Below, piece by piece: positions 1-9,883 of a stretch of 64,000 bases of DNA. Every line of letters begins with the position of its first letter. Positions within the stretch are counted from its first letter, which is position 1. A model generated the notes under the pieces. The model made no database searches, was not told where the DNA came from, and saw only the letters and a program-made list of their open reading frames with translations. Source of the DNA: Salipaludibacillus sp. LMS25 (GTDB taxonomy: Bacteria; Bacillota; Bacilli; Bacillales; Salisediminibacteriaceae); contig NZ_CP093299.1 in the NCBI RefSeq assembly GCF_024362805.1, forward strand, positions 3,070,001 through 3,134,000, given 5' to 3'. Position numbers and translations under genes: made by a program.

Positions 1-2218
1 CAAGGTGAAACTTTAATGTGTCTTTTTGTTTTGGTTTTAATTGTTTTGTTTTACCGAAAGCTTTCAATTCTATTGCCGGCTTTTCTAGTTTATTATCAGG
101 AGCAGAGAGATAAACTTGTACCACTTCTCTACCAGTAATATTTCCACTATTTTCAACTGTGACAGAAACCTTTACTTTGTCTTTAGATTTTTTAACTTTT
201 ACTTTAGGAAAATGAAAAGTTGTGTAAGATAATCCATAACCAAATTCATAAGCTGGCTCAATATCAAAGGTTGTAAAATATCGATATCCCATAAATATAT
301 CTTCTTCATAGACCACCTTTTCTGGGTTTTCCTCAGGAGTACCTGGGAAATTCTTAGCTGATGGTACGTCGTTGTATGCCATAGGGAATGTTGTAGGAAG
401 TTTCCCTGATGGATTTACTAAACCAGATATGACATCAGCAACGGCAAAACCTGCTTCTTGTCCTGGTTGCCATGCTAATAGGATCGCATCGGGTTTATCT
501 CGCCAACTTGCTACCTCGATAGGTGCGCCAATATTAAGAATAACAATCACTTTTTTTCCTGAAGCGTGATATTCATTAGTTACGTTAGTAATTATATCTT
601 GTTCACGGTCAGTTAAAAGAAAATCACCTTTTTCATTCTTTCTGTCTTCAAATTCACCTGATATTCTTCCAATTACGACAACTCCAACATCTGTTTCTTT
701 TACAATCTTATTAATTTCTTTTGCTTTAAGAGGTTTTTCAGGGATTGTTGGGATCTCTAGTCCAAACTCACTTCCTAAAAAGCTAGGCTTAATTTTATAT
801 TCTTCCTGTTGCCTTAATGTTGTTATATAGTTTTTATAGCTTTTAAGAAGATCGTTATTCACGTTAAATCCCCGATTTTTTAAACCATCAGCTATCGATA
901 TTGTATATGGTGCATTAACATACCCGCTACCTATCCCACCTCTAATTGTTTCAATTTGTGTATTACCAAATAAGCCTATTTTTGCATTTTCATTTAATGG
1001 TAAAGTCTTATGTATATTTTTTAGTAAGACCATACCTTCACTACCAGCTTGACGTGATATTTCGGCATTTTTTTGCAGATTCGGATTATCTGAATGTTGA
1101 TACCCTTTAAAACTAGGAGTTTTCACTACTATCTGTAGGATTTTACTTATATTTCGATCCAATATTCTTTCATCAAGTGTCCCATTTTTTACAGCATTCA
1201 TAATCTCTGTAATATGATCTCGATCCAATATTTTTTCATCAACAGTACTATTTTCTAGAGTATCTATAACCTCTGTAAGAGTTATTGAATCACCAGGCAT
1301 GATTAAATCATTTCCAGCTGTCATTTGCGCTATAGGATCTGTACCTGCAAACCAATCAGTCATAACAAACCCTTTAAAATCCCAATCGTCTCTTAATACT
1401 GTTGTCAAAAGTTCCTTATTTTCAGAGGCATGAGTACTATTTACTTTATTGTAAGCACTCATCACAGCCCACGGATTAGCTTCTTTAATAGCTATTTCAA
1501 AACCCTTTAAATACAATTCCCTTAAAGCTCTTTGTGATACGATTGTATCGATATCCATCCGATTAGTTTCTTGGTTATTAGCTACAAAATGTTTAACTGT
1601 TGCGCCAACATCGTTTGATTGAACACCATTGATATAGGCAACTGCCATCTTACCTGTTAATAAAGGATCTTCCGAAAAGTATTCAAAATTTCTCCCACCT
1701 AATGGATTGCGGTGAAGGTTTAATGCTGGTGCCAATAAAATATCTAACCCATATTCTTTTACTTCATTCCCAATAGCCTTTCCAACTTTAGTAACTAAAT
1801 TCTTATTCCAAGTTGATGCTAGTGAAGTCTCGATTGGAAATGCTGTTGCATAATATGTATGAGGATCGCCTTCTCTAAATGGGCTTATTCTAAGCCCTGC
1901 TGGACCATCGGCAAAAAATAATGGTGGTATACCTAATCTCTCAATCCCATGTGTTACTCCAACAGCACCTGCAATTTCTGCTTTTGGATTTCCGAACATG
2001 CCTGGCATTCCCCTGCCAACAACCATTTTTGCTTTTTCTTCTAACGTCATTTCATTAATTACTTTTTCGATTGATTTTTCATTCGTTAATTTTGGCGTTT
2101 CTGAGATGTTAATTTGATTACTTGTTTCTGCAAAAACAACTATATTTCCTATCCACCCACATAAGAAAAATAAAATAATAATAAATATTAAAATAACTTT
2201 CTTTTTTCCATATAACAT
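1..2218 (-). CDS. Secreted beta-glucosidase, glycoside hydrolase family 3 (3' end beyond window)
   Basis: Hydrolyses terminal beta-linked glucose or related sugars from oligosaccharides outside the membrane. The first 30 residues are a signal peptide or anchor: a short Lys-rich start, a long Ile/Leu/Phe core, then VVFAE. A GH3 TIM-barrel domain follows with the nucleophile motif GFVMTDW; its Asp is residue 288 by codon count. Next come the GH3 C-terminal alpha/beta domain (about 390-620) and the start of a fibronectin-III-like domain (EVVQVYLS) running off the left edge. 739 codons are visible. The ATG at 2218 is preceded by AAGGAG at good spacing. An unusual insertion around residues 300-340 contains two similar stretches (LDRDHITEIMNAV and LDRNISKIL), suggesting a small internal duplication. 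Family assignment is firm; the exact substrate is not. Confidence 0.93.
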   Translation of the reverse strand, partial: MLYGKKKVILIFIIILFFLCGWIGNIVVFAETSNQINISETPKLTNEKSIEKVINEMTLEEKAKMVVGRGMPGMFGNPKAEIAGAVGVTHGIERLGIPPLFFADGPAGLRISPFREGDPHTYYATAFPIETSLASTWNKNLVTKVGKAIGNEVKEYGLDILLAPALNLHRNPLGGRNFEYFSEDPLLTGKMAVAYINGVQSNDVGATVKHFVANNQETNRMDIDTIVSQRALRELYLKGFEIAIKEANPWAVMSAYNKVNSTHASENKELLTTVLRDDWDFKGFVMTDWFAGTDPIAQMTAGNDLIMPGDSITLTEVIDTLENSTVDEKILDRDHITEIMNAVKNGTLDERILDRNISKILQIVVKTPSFKGYQHSDNPNLQKNAEISRQAGSEGMVLLKNIHKTLPLNENAKIGLFGNTQIETIRGGIGSGYVNAPYTISIADGLKNRGFNVNNDLLKSYKNYITTLRQQEEYKIKPSFLGSEFGLEIPTIPEKPLKAKEINKIVKETDVGVVVIGRISGEFEDRKNEKGDFLLTDREQDIITNVTNEYHASGKKVIVILNIGAPIEVASWRDKPDAILLAWQPGQEAGFAVADVISGLVNPSGKLPTTFPMAYNDVPSAKNFPGTPEENPEKVVYEEDIFMGYRYFTTFDIEPAYEFGYGLSYTTFHFPKVKVKKSKDKVKVSVTVENSGNITGREVVQVYLSAPDNKLEKPAIELKAFGKTKQLKPKQKDTLKFHL

Positions 2219-2646
2219 GCCATTTCATCTCCTTGTTTAATAAGCAAACTAAATAAATAAATCATTTATCTATCAAAAAATACAGTCCGAGTAAACTAAA
2301 TAATTGGTGATAGAAAATCATTCCTATTTTTATTAAAAAGTAATATGCCACAACCACTATGTAATTATCCACTACCAGTGCATTAAATTAAAATCAATTA
2401 TCAAATTGGTAAAAAAGCACACTTTAAAAGATTGAATATTCCGTTAATATTATTTTCTGGCTCAAGTGAAAAAAGATAACAGCCAACGATACTGGTAGAG
2501 GTCCTATGTTATCTTCCTCTTTTATGTAAAAATATGGTAATATTAAAGAAAATGTAGATTAAATATTTTAGTCGTTATTCCATTAATGAAGCAGGTTTAT
2601 ATAAGAAGGTTGAGGAATATTTTGTTATTGGGAGGGGATATATCAA
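2219..2646. other. Intergenic region between GH3 gene and Nudix gene
   Basis: AT-rich and without a convincing gene. It holds the divergent upstream regions of both neighbours. A short inverted repeat (AGATAAC ... GTTATCT, about 2474-2513) may be a weak hairpin; no clear operator was recognised. Confidence 0.6.
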
Positions 2647-3066
2647 ATGACATCAATTAAAAAAGCCTATGGTTATGTAACAAGAATTAAAGAAGGCAAA
2701 CCACAGGTATTAGTATTTCAGCATCCAATTGCTGAAGCAGGTATTCAAATACCAAAGGGGACTGTACAGCCTGATGAAGACACTCAATATGCAGTAATAA
2801 GAGAAATTGAAGAAGAAACAGGATTAAGAAATTTTCATGTCGAACATCTACTTGCTGAAGATTTATGGGAGAATGGTGACGGTGCAATACATAACAGATT
2901 TTTTTATAAAATAACTGTCTCGACTATTGCAGATGAATGGGACTACAAACCAACAGGTGGTGGAGAAGAAGAAGGGCTAACCTTTCATTTCTTTTGGATT
3001 TCATCTGCAAATGAGGTTGAACTCATAAGAGGACATGGAGATTATTTGAACCATATTTTCAACTAA
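2647..3066 (+). CDS. Nudix hydrolase
   Basis: Hydrolyses a nucleoside diphosphate linked to another group, in the cytoplasm. The 139-residue protein carries a full Nudix box: G38, five residues, E44, seven residues, then REIEEETGL at 52-60, providing the metal-binding glutamates. It starts GYVTRIKEGKPQVLVF, the first beta strands of the fold. The ATG has the strong SD GGGAGGGG about eight bases upstream. It appears monocistronic, closed by a terminator at 3109-3145. The substrate cannot be told from sequence; small stand-alone Nudix proteins like this often act as house-cleaning enzymes. Confidence 0.9.
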   Translation: MTSIKKAYGYVTRIKEGKPQVLVFQHPIAEAGIQIPKGTVQPDEDTQYAVIREIEEETGLRNFHVEHLLAEDLWENGDGAIHNRFFYKITVSTIADEWDYKPTGGGEEEGLTFHFFWISSANEVELIRGHGDYLNHIFN

Positions 3067-3108
3067 TCTTATTAAGCTAACGAATGGGTTAGTTGAATAA
3101 CGATGATA

Positions 3109-3145
3109 AAAAAAGCTTAGAAAGTATGTCCTCTCTAAGCTTTTT
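3109..3145 (+). terminator. Rho-independent terminator after Nudix gene
   Basis: Twelve-base arms AAAAAGCTTAGA / TCTAAGCTTTTT with a 12-base loop, ending in a T run. The A run on the left arm could make it bidirectional. Confidence 0.85.
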
Positions 3146-3262
3146 ACGTATGTAGACTTGTTTCATCAAATTCACGACTGAAAATAAATTCTAAAGTTTT
3201 TATGCTGAGTCATTTTTAGGATAGTGTAATAAAAATGGTTTATATATTTGGAGAGGTTGATC

Positions 3263-3445
3263 TTGTTTCTACTCCTAGTATGGTTGCTCAAAAAAAGAAT
3301 GCTTGTCTATATTGGCAATCTTGTTGGAGGAATAATCGTTATTATCAGTGTAGCTTTATTAAGTATACTTGAAAGGAAAGGGTCGCAAAACCGCCAGAAT
3401 TCACAGGCAACTAATTTAAAAAAACAGCTAATTAGTACTTGCTGA
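3263..3445 (+). CDS. Possible small membrane protein (60 aa)
   Basis: A short frame starting at TTG with GGAGAGG six bases upstream. It predicts two hydrophobic segments (about residues 1-12 and 16-36, the second MLVYIGNLVGGIIVIISVA) and a polar Lys/Gln tail. I recognise no family. The SD plus hydrophobic profile make a real gene possible, but length and lack of homologues I can name keep confidence low. Confidence 0.3.
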   Translation: MFLLLVWLLKKRMLVYIGNLVGGIIVIISVALLSILERKGSQNRQNSQATNLKKQLISTC

Positions 3446-3957
3446 ACATCCCCGTTAGCGTTCGTTTACCGCGAAGGCGAACGTGAAATAGAAGTAAGCA
3501 GAAGCTTTTTTGTGTTTACGCTGGCTAGCGGCCTCACTTCAAACACTTAATTTTCGAACCCCTTCCTCAATCTTTTCCTCGCACAAATGACCATACTCTA
3601 AGAAAACCCTCTTTCTGCTTCGTCTCTTTTGATATAAACAATGAGCCAATAACCCTTAAAGTGGTGAAGCTCTTAAATCGGCTCATAGTCGTACTCGACG
3701 TCATCATCATATCATCCACAAAACATAGTGAAGGAGTTACACTTCTTAATGATTGGTAAAATCAAACGGAACCCCTAATGAATCATGGAGTTCCTAACCC
3801 TTACCTTGCTGTTCCCTTTTAAAGGTGATTGAGCATTTTAAAATCTATAAAGGTTAGATAGGTTGTTTGGATAGACCATTTATTTAATGAAACGACACAT
3901 AATGGTGTGAAATTCTTTCAAAAGGCTATCCCGTTAAATGTCCACCTATCCTCATAT
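3446..3957. other. Intergenic stretch, probably decayed sequence
   Basis: No gene supported. There is a GC-richer inverted repeat near 3457-3485 (CGTTCG ... CGAACG) and a small one near 3768-3796 (GGAACCCC ... GGAGTTCC). No frame has an SD with coding-like composition. Possibly the residue of a lost gene. Confidence 0.5.
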
Positions 3958-4413
3958 CTAATAAATTGAAAGCTTTATATCATCGGTTATATCTGGTTGT
4001 TCCTTTGACTCAAATTCTAATTGGTAGTCTAAAACTATTTTCTCATCACCATCGAATGAAAAGTCCGTTAGTGCCGTGTTTTTGACGTTCCAAAACCACT
4101 CTATATGTGAATTGCCGATATGTAGCGTGTTGTATTCTTCATCATAAGTTTCTTCTCTAACTAGAGGCTGTATGTCTTCAATGTCTTCAGCTTGAAAAAA
4201 GCTATCCATCATATTAATAACGGTGGCCCCATTTTCTGATTTATCTAATATATCTTCTAATTCTAAGACTCTCTCTTTTAATGTCCTGTTTTCTGCTTTT
4301 AAGTTTTCTATTTCTGCTGTGTTATTATCCTGCCCAAAACGTCTCTTACTAAAAATTAGAGATACAGCGACTACAATAATAACTACTACACCTAAACCAA
4401 TATATTCCTTCAT
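3958..4413 (-). CDS. Membrane-anchored coiled-coil protein of unknown function
   Basis: 151 residues from the ATG at 4413, chosen because AAAGGTGG lies five bases upstream; a GTG three codons earlier would overlap that SD. Residues 3-22 form one transmembrane helix (EYIGLGVVVIIVVAVSLIF) followed by KRR, so the rest is probably cytoplasmic. Residues 33-60 are a Leu/Glu/Lys heptad-like coiled coil (NLKAENRTLKERVLELEDIL). The C-terminal 90 residues are acidic with alternating hydrophobic residues, suggesting a small beta-rich domain. I do not recognise the family and propose no function. It stands alone between two non-coding stretches. Confidence 0.65.
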   Translation of the reverse strand: MKEYIGLGVVVIIVVAVSLIFSKRRFGQDNNTAEIENLKAENRTLKERVLELEDILDKSENGATVINMMDSFFQAEDIEDIQPLVREETYDEEYNTLHIGNSHIEWFWNVKNTALTDFSFDGDEKIVLDYQLEFESKEQPDITDDIKLSIY

Positions 4414-5081
4414 GGAATCCACCTTTCATATCTTTTCCCCACATAATAAAATATAGCGCAAAATTTAGTAATACATAAATGAATTGGAAGTTTTGATGAG
4501 GAGGATTTAGTTAATGTTTACTGTTTTGGCGATGTTTCTCGCTATCTACTAATGTTTTTTCAGAGGTGGGGTCTGAGGTAAAAAAACTGAGTTTGAAATG
4601 TTAAATGGAGATCCGGAAACTGCTGGTGAGCTTAGAAAAAAAGGTTTAGAAGACATAAAGTAACGATTGGAATGTGAGTAAAGATTTAAATCGAATAAAT
4701 TAACTTTCGCTCTTGTTAATGAGGGTTATTTGACTATCTAAAATCATTCAAGGACTGTATTGTGTGGCTTTCAATTCAGGCGGGAGAAACGGCCGCTAAT
4801 GTCCTGATTGACTCACCTAAGAATCAATGGGAGAAGACCGAAAATGCCCACTGATTGAAGGGTCTTTTACATTAGGGAAAGTATGAACTATCGTAATGAA
4901 ATGTACAATAATTTAAGGTTAAATCAGCTAAAGAGAGTAGTAATGGCTGTTTTACTGAACTATTAAAAACTAGTTCTGTTGACAATTAACTCGGAAGGGG
5001 GGGAAGGAGAGAAAAAAGGCATTGGAGGTCAAGCGGTGAGTATAAGCCACGTGCTATGCTAGCGCTAAGGAGGTGCTTAAC
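4414..5081. other. Intergenic stretch with fragments of a broken small gene
   Basis: A 12-codon frame with an SD (GGAGG at about 4500, ATG at 4514) stops early. Shortly after, in another frame, a coding-like fragment ends at 4664 (MLNGDPETAGELRKKGLEDI). These may be the halves of a frameshifted small protein. A copy of repeat family A follows (4766-4870). The AraC gene's leader occupies the rest. Confidence 0.35.
4766..4870. repeat. Intergenic repeat family A, copy 1
   Basis: Hairpin core AATCAATGGG ... CCCACTGATT at 4822-4858, preceded by the family's left part (GCGGGAGAAACGG ... CCTGATTGACTCACCTA). Related to the copies near 20.1, 26.3, 29.0, 43.8, 55.3, 57.3, 59.2 and 59.8 kb. Confidence 0.75.
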
Positions 5082-6011
5082 ATGCACGCATGGGAACAGA
5101 TACAAAAAACAGTTGACTTTATTGAAGAAAAGATGGCTGAAGAAATTAAGATCGGCACACTTGCAAAGGTGGCAGGGCTCTCACAATTTTATTTTCAGCG
5201 CTTGTTTAAACGATTGGTAAAAAAGCCGGTGAACGAATATATAAAGCTTCGCCGTCTCGCTAGAGCATCTGAAATGTTGTTGGAAGAAAATAAACGGATT
5301 CTTGATGTGGCATTGGACTGTGGCTTTTCCTCACACGAAACCTTTACCCGGGCATTTAAGGAGGCGTATGGGATAACACCAGAAGACTATCGGAATGCCC
5401 CTGTCCGCCTCAATCAGTTGGCCAAGCCAGAACTGTCACTCAATTATACATTGATTGATGAAGATGTACCGCTGATTACTGACAGTATTGTACTGGAAAT
5501 GACACGAAGAAAAATAGAGGTGGCTGAAACGTATATGGGATTTTCTGCTCAAGTCCCTATATCTCAAGCGCCAGTTGGTGAAACGACTGGCATTGATGTA
5601 CCTGGCCAACTATGGGAGTCATTCTATAGTCGTAAAGCGGATATTCCCACATTACTGCCTGACGGTACCGAAGTAGGTGTGTCGATGATGGAAGGAGCAG
5701 CTGATGGCACATTTACTTATTTTGTTGGTGGTGCAGTGAAACCAGACACACCTGTCAATGGCGAGCTTATGACATGGGAATTGCCTGCTGATGAGTATGT
5801 GTTATGCTGCTTTGAAGCAGAGAACTTTACAGAGCTTACTAATTCTGCACTAGGTAAAGCCATGAATTATCTTTTTGGAACGTGGTTAGCAAATAGGGGA
5901 TTGACGACACAGCCATTTTCAGTGGAAAAATATTATAAAACCACGACGGACGCAGCTTACATGGAGATATGGGTGATTCCGGTTAAACAAAAAGGCACAG
6001 AAAAGTCCTAA
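5082..6011 (+). CDS. AraC-family transcriptional regulator with GyrI-like effector domain
   Basis: Binds DNA with two helix-turn-helix motifs in the first 105 residues (IGTLAKVAGLSQFYFQRLF and ILDVALDCGFSSHETFTRAF) and ends the domain with the usual YGITPEDYR. Residues about 125-309 are a GyrI/AraC-effector-binding domain, which in relatives binds small or hydrophobic ligands. The ATG at 5082 is chosen because AAGGAGG ends eight bases upstream; the GTG at 5073 lies inside that SD. It is monocistronic, closed by the terminator at 6074-6105, so its targets cannot be inferred from neighbours. Confidence 0.9.
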   Translation: MHAWEQIQKTVDFIEEKMAEEIKIGTLAKVAGLSQFYFQRLFKRLVKKPVNEYIKLRRLARASEMLLEENKRILDVALDCGFSSHETFTRAFKEAYGITPEDYRNAPVRLNQLAKPELSLNYTLIDEDVPLITDSIVLEMTRRKIEVAETYMGFSAQVPISQAPVGETTGIDVPGQLWESFYSRKADIPTLLPDGTEVGVSMMEGAADGTFTYFVGGAVKPDTPVNGELMTWELPADEYVLCCFEAENFTELTNSALGKAMNYLFGTWLANRGLTTQPFSVEKYYKTTTDAAYMEIWVIPVKQKGTEKS

Positions 6012-6073
6012 GATTCATTTTTAGCTATGTCACCTCCCTTTTGTAGAAAAATAAAAGATGTCATCATGATTAA

Positions 6074-6105
6074 GAAGCCTTTCTTTGCAAGTGAAAGGCT
6101 CTTTT
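6074..6105 (+). terminator. Terminator after AraC-family gene
   Basis: Arms AGCCTTTC / GAAAGGCT around a nine-base loop, followed by CTTTTAT. Confidence 0.8.
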
Positions 6106-6241
6106 ATCATTAACAAAGTGAACAAATTATTTTTTATTTCTTTTCATGTAAAATGATAGGCTAGATTAGAGTATCATTTACACTTTTGACGTTATTTCAT
6201 CAAGCCAATTGGCTGAAGTAAAGAAAGGTGGGGTATTTTTT

Positions 6242-6535
6242 ATGACTAATAATGAATTGAAAAAAATCACTTTATGGATGCCGTTGTTATTATTTTTTTT
6301 CAACACCATCTTGATGTCATGTTTGGTTGAAGAGTTATTAGATGCCACTGAACAAAATTATGGCTTCTTAGGTTTTTTAACACCGATATTTGCGTTAATT
6401 TCCTTTCTGTATATTAGAAAATTTGACAGAGAGAATCATAGTTATTTAGTACGAATTTTACAGGGGTTAAATTGTTTTTTTATTATTTTTCCTATAACGG
6501 TTTTTATGATTTTTGTATTAGCTTTTCTAAAGTAA
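6242..6535 (+). CDS. Small membrane protein, unknown
   Basis: 97 residues from the ATG at 6242, which has AAAGGTGGGG upstream; a TTG at 6209 lacks an SD. Three hydrophobic segments are visible: WMPLLLFFFNTILMSCLV (about 12-30), a middle segment LGFLTPIFALISFLYI, and a C-terminal LNCFFIIFPITVFMIFVLAF. Charged linkers (RKFDRENH) separate them. No family recognised and no partner gene adjacent. Very AT-rich, with T runs typical of hydrophobic genes. Confidence 0.6.
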   Translation: MTNNELKKITLWMPLLLFFFNTILMSCLVEELLDATEQNYGFLGFLTPIFALISFLYIRKFDRENHSYLVRILQGLNCFFIIFPITVFMIFVLAFLK

Positions 6536-7156
6536 GTTATAGGTTCTTATTGAAGTAATAGAGTGCTTAGTTTAAGTATAACCTTCAGAGGGATAGAACA
6601 AATGCCGCCAATTTTCTTTGGTGTATTCCCCTTCAGAACTCTATAGATCACTTCTTTTGTGAACAGAGGTGCAAGTGAAGGAATATCTTCGGTGTCATCT
6701 AGAAGTCCAATAGAATTTAAATGAATCTCTAAGCGCATACAGAGGGCTGCACAGCTAGAATTTAATGCTAGCATTAGCCTTTTTTTCTGGATAGATCACT
6801 GTTGTAGGTTGCCTCAAACGCCCTTTTCCTCTATGCTTTTCCTGCGTCTCTAACCTTTTCAAACGCATCAAGTTTTCAGACGGTCACTTACCATTATGTA
6901 AAGCAAATTATGTAGTTATGAATGACAGGCTAATAGCGAAAATAACAAAAGCTTGAAAAGACACCTTACAACTATTAACAAGAAAGCGATTACAAATTAA
7001 TATAAAGCTATCATTACTTTATCGAAAGAGAGTCGTGAAAAACGATTGTATTCTTTTAAGTTCATTGATAAAATTAATTTAAGTTAACGATAAAGTAATT
7101 AAAAGTCTAGCTTTATCTTTATACGAGGTAGAATTCAGTTTAAAGAGGTGATCGTT
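6536..7156. other. Intergenic region upstream of alpha-galactosidase
   Basis: Contains a cre site (6981-6994) and the AT-rich promoter region of the GH36 gene. The first 240 bases have no supported gene; an open minus-strand frame at 6547-6774 lacks an SD. Confidence 0.55.
6981..6994. promoter_or_regulatory. Putative CcpA cre site upstream of GH36 gene
   Basis: AGAAAGCGATTACA matches the cre consensus TGWAANCGNTNWCA at all positions but the first. It lies about 160 bases before the GH36 start, fitting catabolite repression of a sugar hydrolase. Inferred from consensus only. Confidence 0.6.
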
Positions 7157-9388
7157 GTGGCGATAAGAGTAAATGAAACTGGTCAAGAATTTCATTTATA
7201 TAATGATACTACTAGTTATGTTTTTCGAGTGCTTGAAAAAAGTAACCAATTAGAACATCTTTATTATGGAAAAAGAATTCAGCATCGTCATTCCTTTATC
7301 CATTTAAAGGAGCGTGAGAGTCGTCCTTCAAGTAATATGTTTGAAGGGGATCACACGTCTTCACTGGAACACATTAAGCAGGAATATCCAAGCTATGGGA
7401 CAACGGATTTTCGATATCCTGCACACATGATTACGAATCAAATCGGGAGTCACATCACAAATTTTCAGTTTCGACACTATGAAATCAGGAAAGGGAAGCC
7501 AGCTTTAGAAGGGCTGCCAGCAACTTATGTAGAAGATGATTCTGAAGCAGAAACCCTTGAAATTACCCTTGTCGATGATGTGTTAAAAAGTAGATTAGTG
7601 CTTAGTTATACCATTTTTACAGGTCGAAGTGTTCTAACAAGAAATGCCAAATTTATCAATGAGGGAAATGAAGCATTTTATTTAAACAATGCCATGAGCG
7701 CAAATGTAGATTTTCCAGATGATGATTTTGAAATGGTACATTTAAATGGCGCATGGGCGAGAGAGGCACATGTAGACTGGCAGCCATTGTTTAAAGGAAA
7801 TCAGTCCGTTTCCAGTTCGAGAGGGGCTAGCAGCCATGTGCATAATCCTTTTTTGGCATTGAAACGTCCTGATGCAACAGAACATTTTGGTGAAGTGTAT
7901 GGATTTAGCTTAGTATATAGTGGGAACTTTTTAGCACAAGTTGAAGTAGATACGTATAGTGTCTCCAGAATAATGATGGGCATTCATCCATTTCAATTTA
8001 AATGGAAGTTAAATCCAAACGAAGCTTTCCAAACACCTGAATGTGTCATGGTTTATTCTGAAACAGGATTAAATGGCATGAGTCAAACATATCATGAGCT
8101 TTATCGTAATCGGTTAGTACGTGGCTATTGGCGTGATAAATCCCGTCCAATCTTAATAAATAACTGGGAAGCAACCTATTTTCAGTTTAACGAGGAGAAA
8201 GTACTAAATATTGTAGAAGCTGCGAAAGATTTAGGGATTGAGCTATTTGTGTTGGATGACGGCTGGTTCGGTGAGCGTCATGATGATACAAGCTCATTGG
8301 GTGATTGGTTTGTGAATACTCATAAACTGCCAAACGGCATTAAAGGTCTCTCTGAAAAGGTAGAAGCGTTAGGACTTCAATTCGGGTTATGGTTTGAGCC
8401 TGAGATGGTAAGTAAAGATACAAAATTGTTCGAGAAGTATCCTGAATGGGTTATATCTACTCCAAACAGGCGTCAGTCTCATGGTCGTAACCAATTTGTA
8501 TTGGATTTTTCAAGAGATGAAGTAGTTGATTATGTGTTTGACATGATGGATGACATTATTAGCACATCGAAGATATCGTATATAAAGTGGGATATGAATC
8601 GTTATATTACAGAAGCCTATTCAACCTCCCTAGATGTGGATCAGCAGGGGGAAGTGTTCCATCGTTATATTTTAGGTGTGTACAAGCTTTATGAGCGCTT
8701 AATTGAGAAGTACCCTAAAATTTTATTTGAATCTTGTGCAGGGGGCGGTGCACGATTTGATCCAGGGCTCTTGTTTTACGCACCGCAGACGTGGGCAAGT
8801 GATGATACAGATGCAATAGAGCGTTTGAAAATTCAATACGGGACCTCGATGATCTATCCATTAAGTTCAATCGGCAGTCACGTTTCAGCCGTTCCAAACC
8901 ATCAGGTCGGCCGAATGACGCCAATTGACACCCGTGCGAATGTAGCATACTTTGGTACTTTTGGTTATGAACTTGATATTACAAAGGTGTCTAATGAGGA
9001 AAAAAGAGCGATTAAGGGGCAGGTAGCTTTTTTCAAAGAATATCGTCATCTTATTAGAACGGGCGATTTTTATCGTTTACTAAGCCCATTCAATTCTAAT
9101 GAGGTTTCATGGATGGTCGTTTCAGAGGATAAAAAGGAAGCAATCGTTGCTTATTATAAAGTACTGGCAAAGCCAAATGATAAGTACTATCGCCTCAAAT
9201 TAAAAGGGTTAGACCCTGAAAAGCTGTATCAAATGAAAGGGATGACCACATCACATTACGGGGATGAACTAATGAATATAGGGATAATTCTCTCTAGGGA
9301 TTATGTAAATTGTGTATCCGAAAACGAGTCGCACTCTCATCCCCATGACTATCAATCGAAAATATTCGTCATAACAGAAATCTCATAA
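7157..9388 (+). CDS. Alpha-galactosidase, glycoside hydrolase family 36
   Basis: Releases alpha-1,6-galactose from melibiose, raffinose and related oligosaccharides. The protein is cytoplasmic, with no signal peptide. The start is the GTG at 7157 (MAIRVNETG), with AAGAGGTG upstream; the GTG at 7148 is inside that SD. 743 residues is the usual length for Gram-positive GH36 enzymes of the AgaA/Mel4 type. The N-terminal beta-sandwich covers about 1-330 and the TIM barrel about 330-640. The nucleophile is D479 in KWDMNR, the acid/base Asp lies in ASDDTD at 548-552, and the family motif CAGGGARFD is present. A small C-terminal beta domain ends the protein. No transporter or other galactoside gene is adjacent, so it is a stand-alone unit behind a cre site and before a terminator. 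Confidence 0.95.
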   Translation: MAIRVNETGQEFHLYNDTTSYVFRVLEKSNQLEHLYYGKRIQHRHSFIHLKERESRPSSNMFEGDHTSSLEHIKQEYPSYGTTDFRYPAHMITNQIGSHITNFQFRHYEIRKGKPALEGLPATYVEDDSEAETLEITLVDDVLKSRLVLSYTIFTGRSVLTRNAKFINEGNEAFYLNNAMSANVDFPDDDFEMVHLNGAWAREAHVDWQPLFKGNQSVSSSRGASSHVHNPFLALKRPDATEHFGEVYGFSLVYSGNFLAQVEVDTYSVSRIMMGIHPFQFKWKLNPNEAFQTPECVMVYSETGLNGMSQTYHELYRNRLVRGYWRDKSRPILINNWEATYFQFNEEKVLNIVEAAKDLGIELFVLDDGWFGERHDDTSSLGDWFVNTHKLPNGIKGLSEKVEALGLQFGLWFEPEMVSKDTKLFEKYPEWVISTPNRRQSHGRNQFVLDFSRDEVVDYVFDMMDDIISTSKISYIKWDMNRYITEAYSTSLDVDQQGEVFHRYILGVYKLYERLIEKYPKILFESCAGGGARFDPGLLFYAPQTWASDDTDAIERLKIQYGTSMIYPLSSIGSHVSAVPNHQVGRMTPIDTRANVAYFGTFGYELDITKVSNEEKRAIKGQVAFFKEYRHLIRTGDFYRLLSPFNSNEVSWMVVSEDKKEAIVAYYKVLAKPNDKYYRLKLKGLDPEKLYQMKGMTTSHYGDELMNIGIILSRDYVNCVSENESHSHPHDYQSKIFVITEIS

Positions 9389-9431
9389 AACGTGTTCTTT
9401 CTAACATCACTAACTGCTAAACAATAAGCGA

Positions 9432-9473
9432 ATAACTATCCATCTGAACAACAATCGTGATGGATGGTTATTT
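9432..9473 (+). terminator. Terminator after alpha-galactosidase gene
   Basis: Arms ATAACTATCCATC / GATGGATGGTTAT flank a 14-base loop, followed by TTTG. Confidence 0.8.
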
Positions 9474-9883
9474 GTTCGTTGACGATGAGGGAGGGGGACA
9501 AACATCCAAAGGAAGGTGAGCTTTCCAATGCTTAAATAATCAAATGAATGTCACAATTGAATCTTTACCATGAACAGGTGAACATTGATGAATAGTCTAT
9601 ATTAATTTAAAAAGGGAAGCAGTACAAGACGGCGACTCCAAAAGGATCAGCGATAGCTGCAAATCCAATGATGCGAAAGCTTTACTGCATTAAGCTGAAA
9701 ACGAGCCATCAGAAAAGTGCCCGTCTGTAGCGTAATGTCAATAGATTAGTCGTTTTAACGCTCTGTATAATGAAATTGGTTCAATCTTCCTTTTTATTTA
9801 AATCCCTTTCTGTTTCATGTATAGTATAAAGATAAGACCCATTCATACAAAAAAAACTTTTATGAAGAGAAAGGAGGAATTGA
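9474..9883. other. Intergenic stretch with degenerate repeat
   Basis: No gene. Most is taken by a degenerate copy of repeat family D (9617-9755); the rest is the leader of the next small gene. Confidence 0.55.
9617..9755. repeat. Degenerate Bacillaceae-type intergenic repeat (family D), copy 1
   Basis: Begins AAGACGGCGACTCC, continues GGATCAGCGATAGCTG and ends CCGTCTGTAGCG...TCAA. This is the pattern I know from dispersed Bacillaceae intergenic repeats (GAGACGGCGACTCC ... GGAAAGCGTCCGTCTGGAGCGG). Worn by mutation; further copies at 23273 and 26048. Confidence 0.5.

Noticed and set aside
372..569. Open plus-strand frame of 65 codons
   Set aside because: Lies inside the GH3 gene on the other strand, no SD.
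6547..6774. Minus-strand frame of 75 codons (LNSIGLLDDTEDIPSLAPLF)
   Set aside because: Somewhat coding-like composition but no SD, no family and no promoter; could be a gene remnant, not called.
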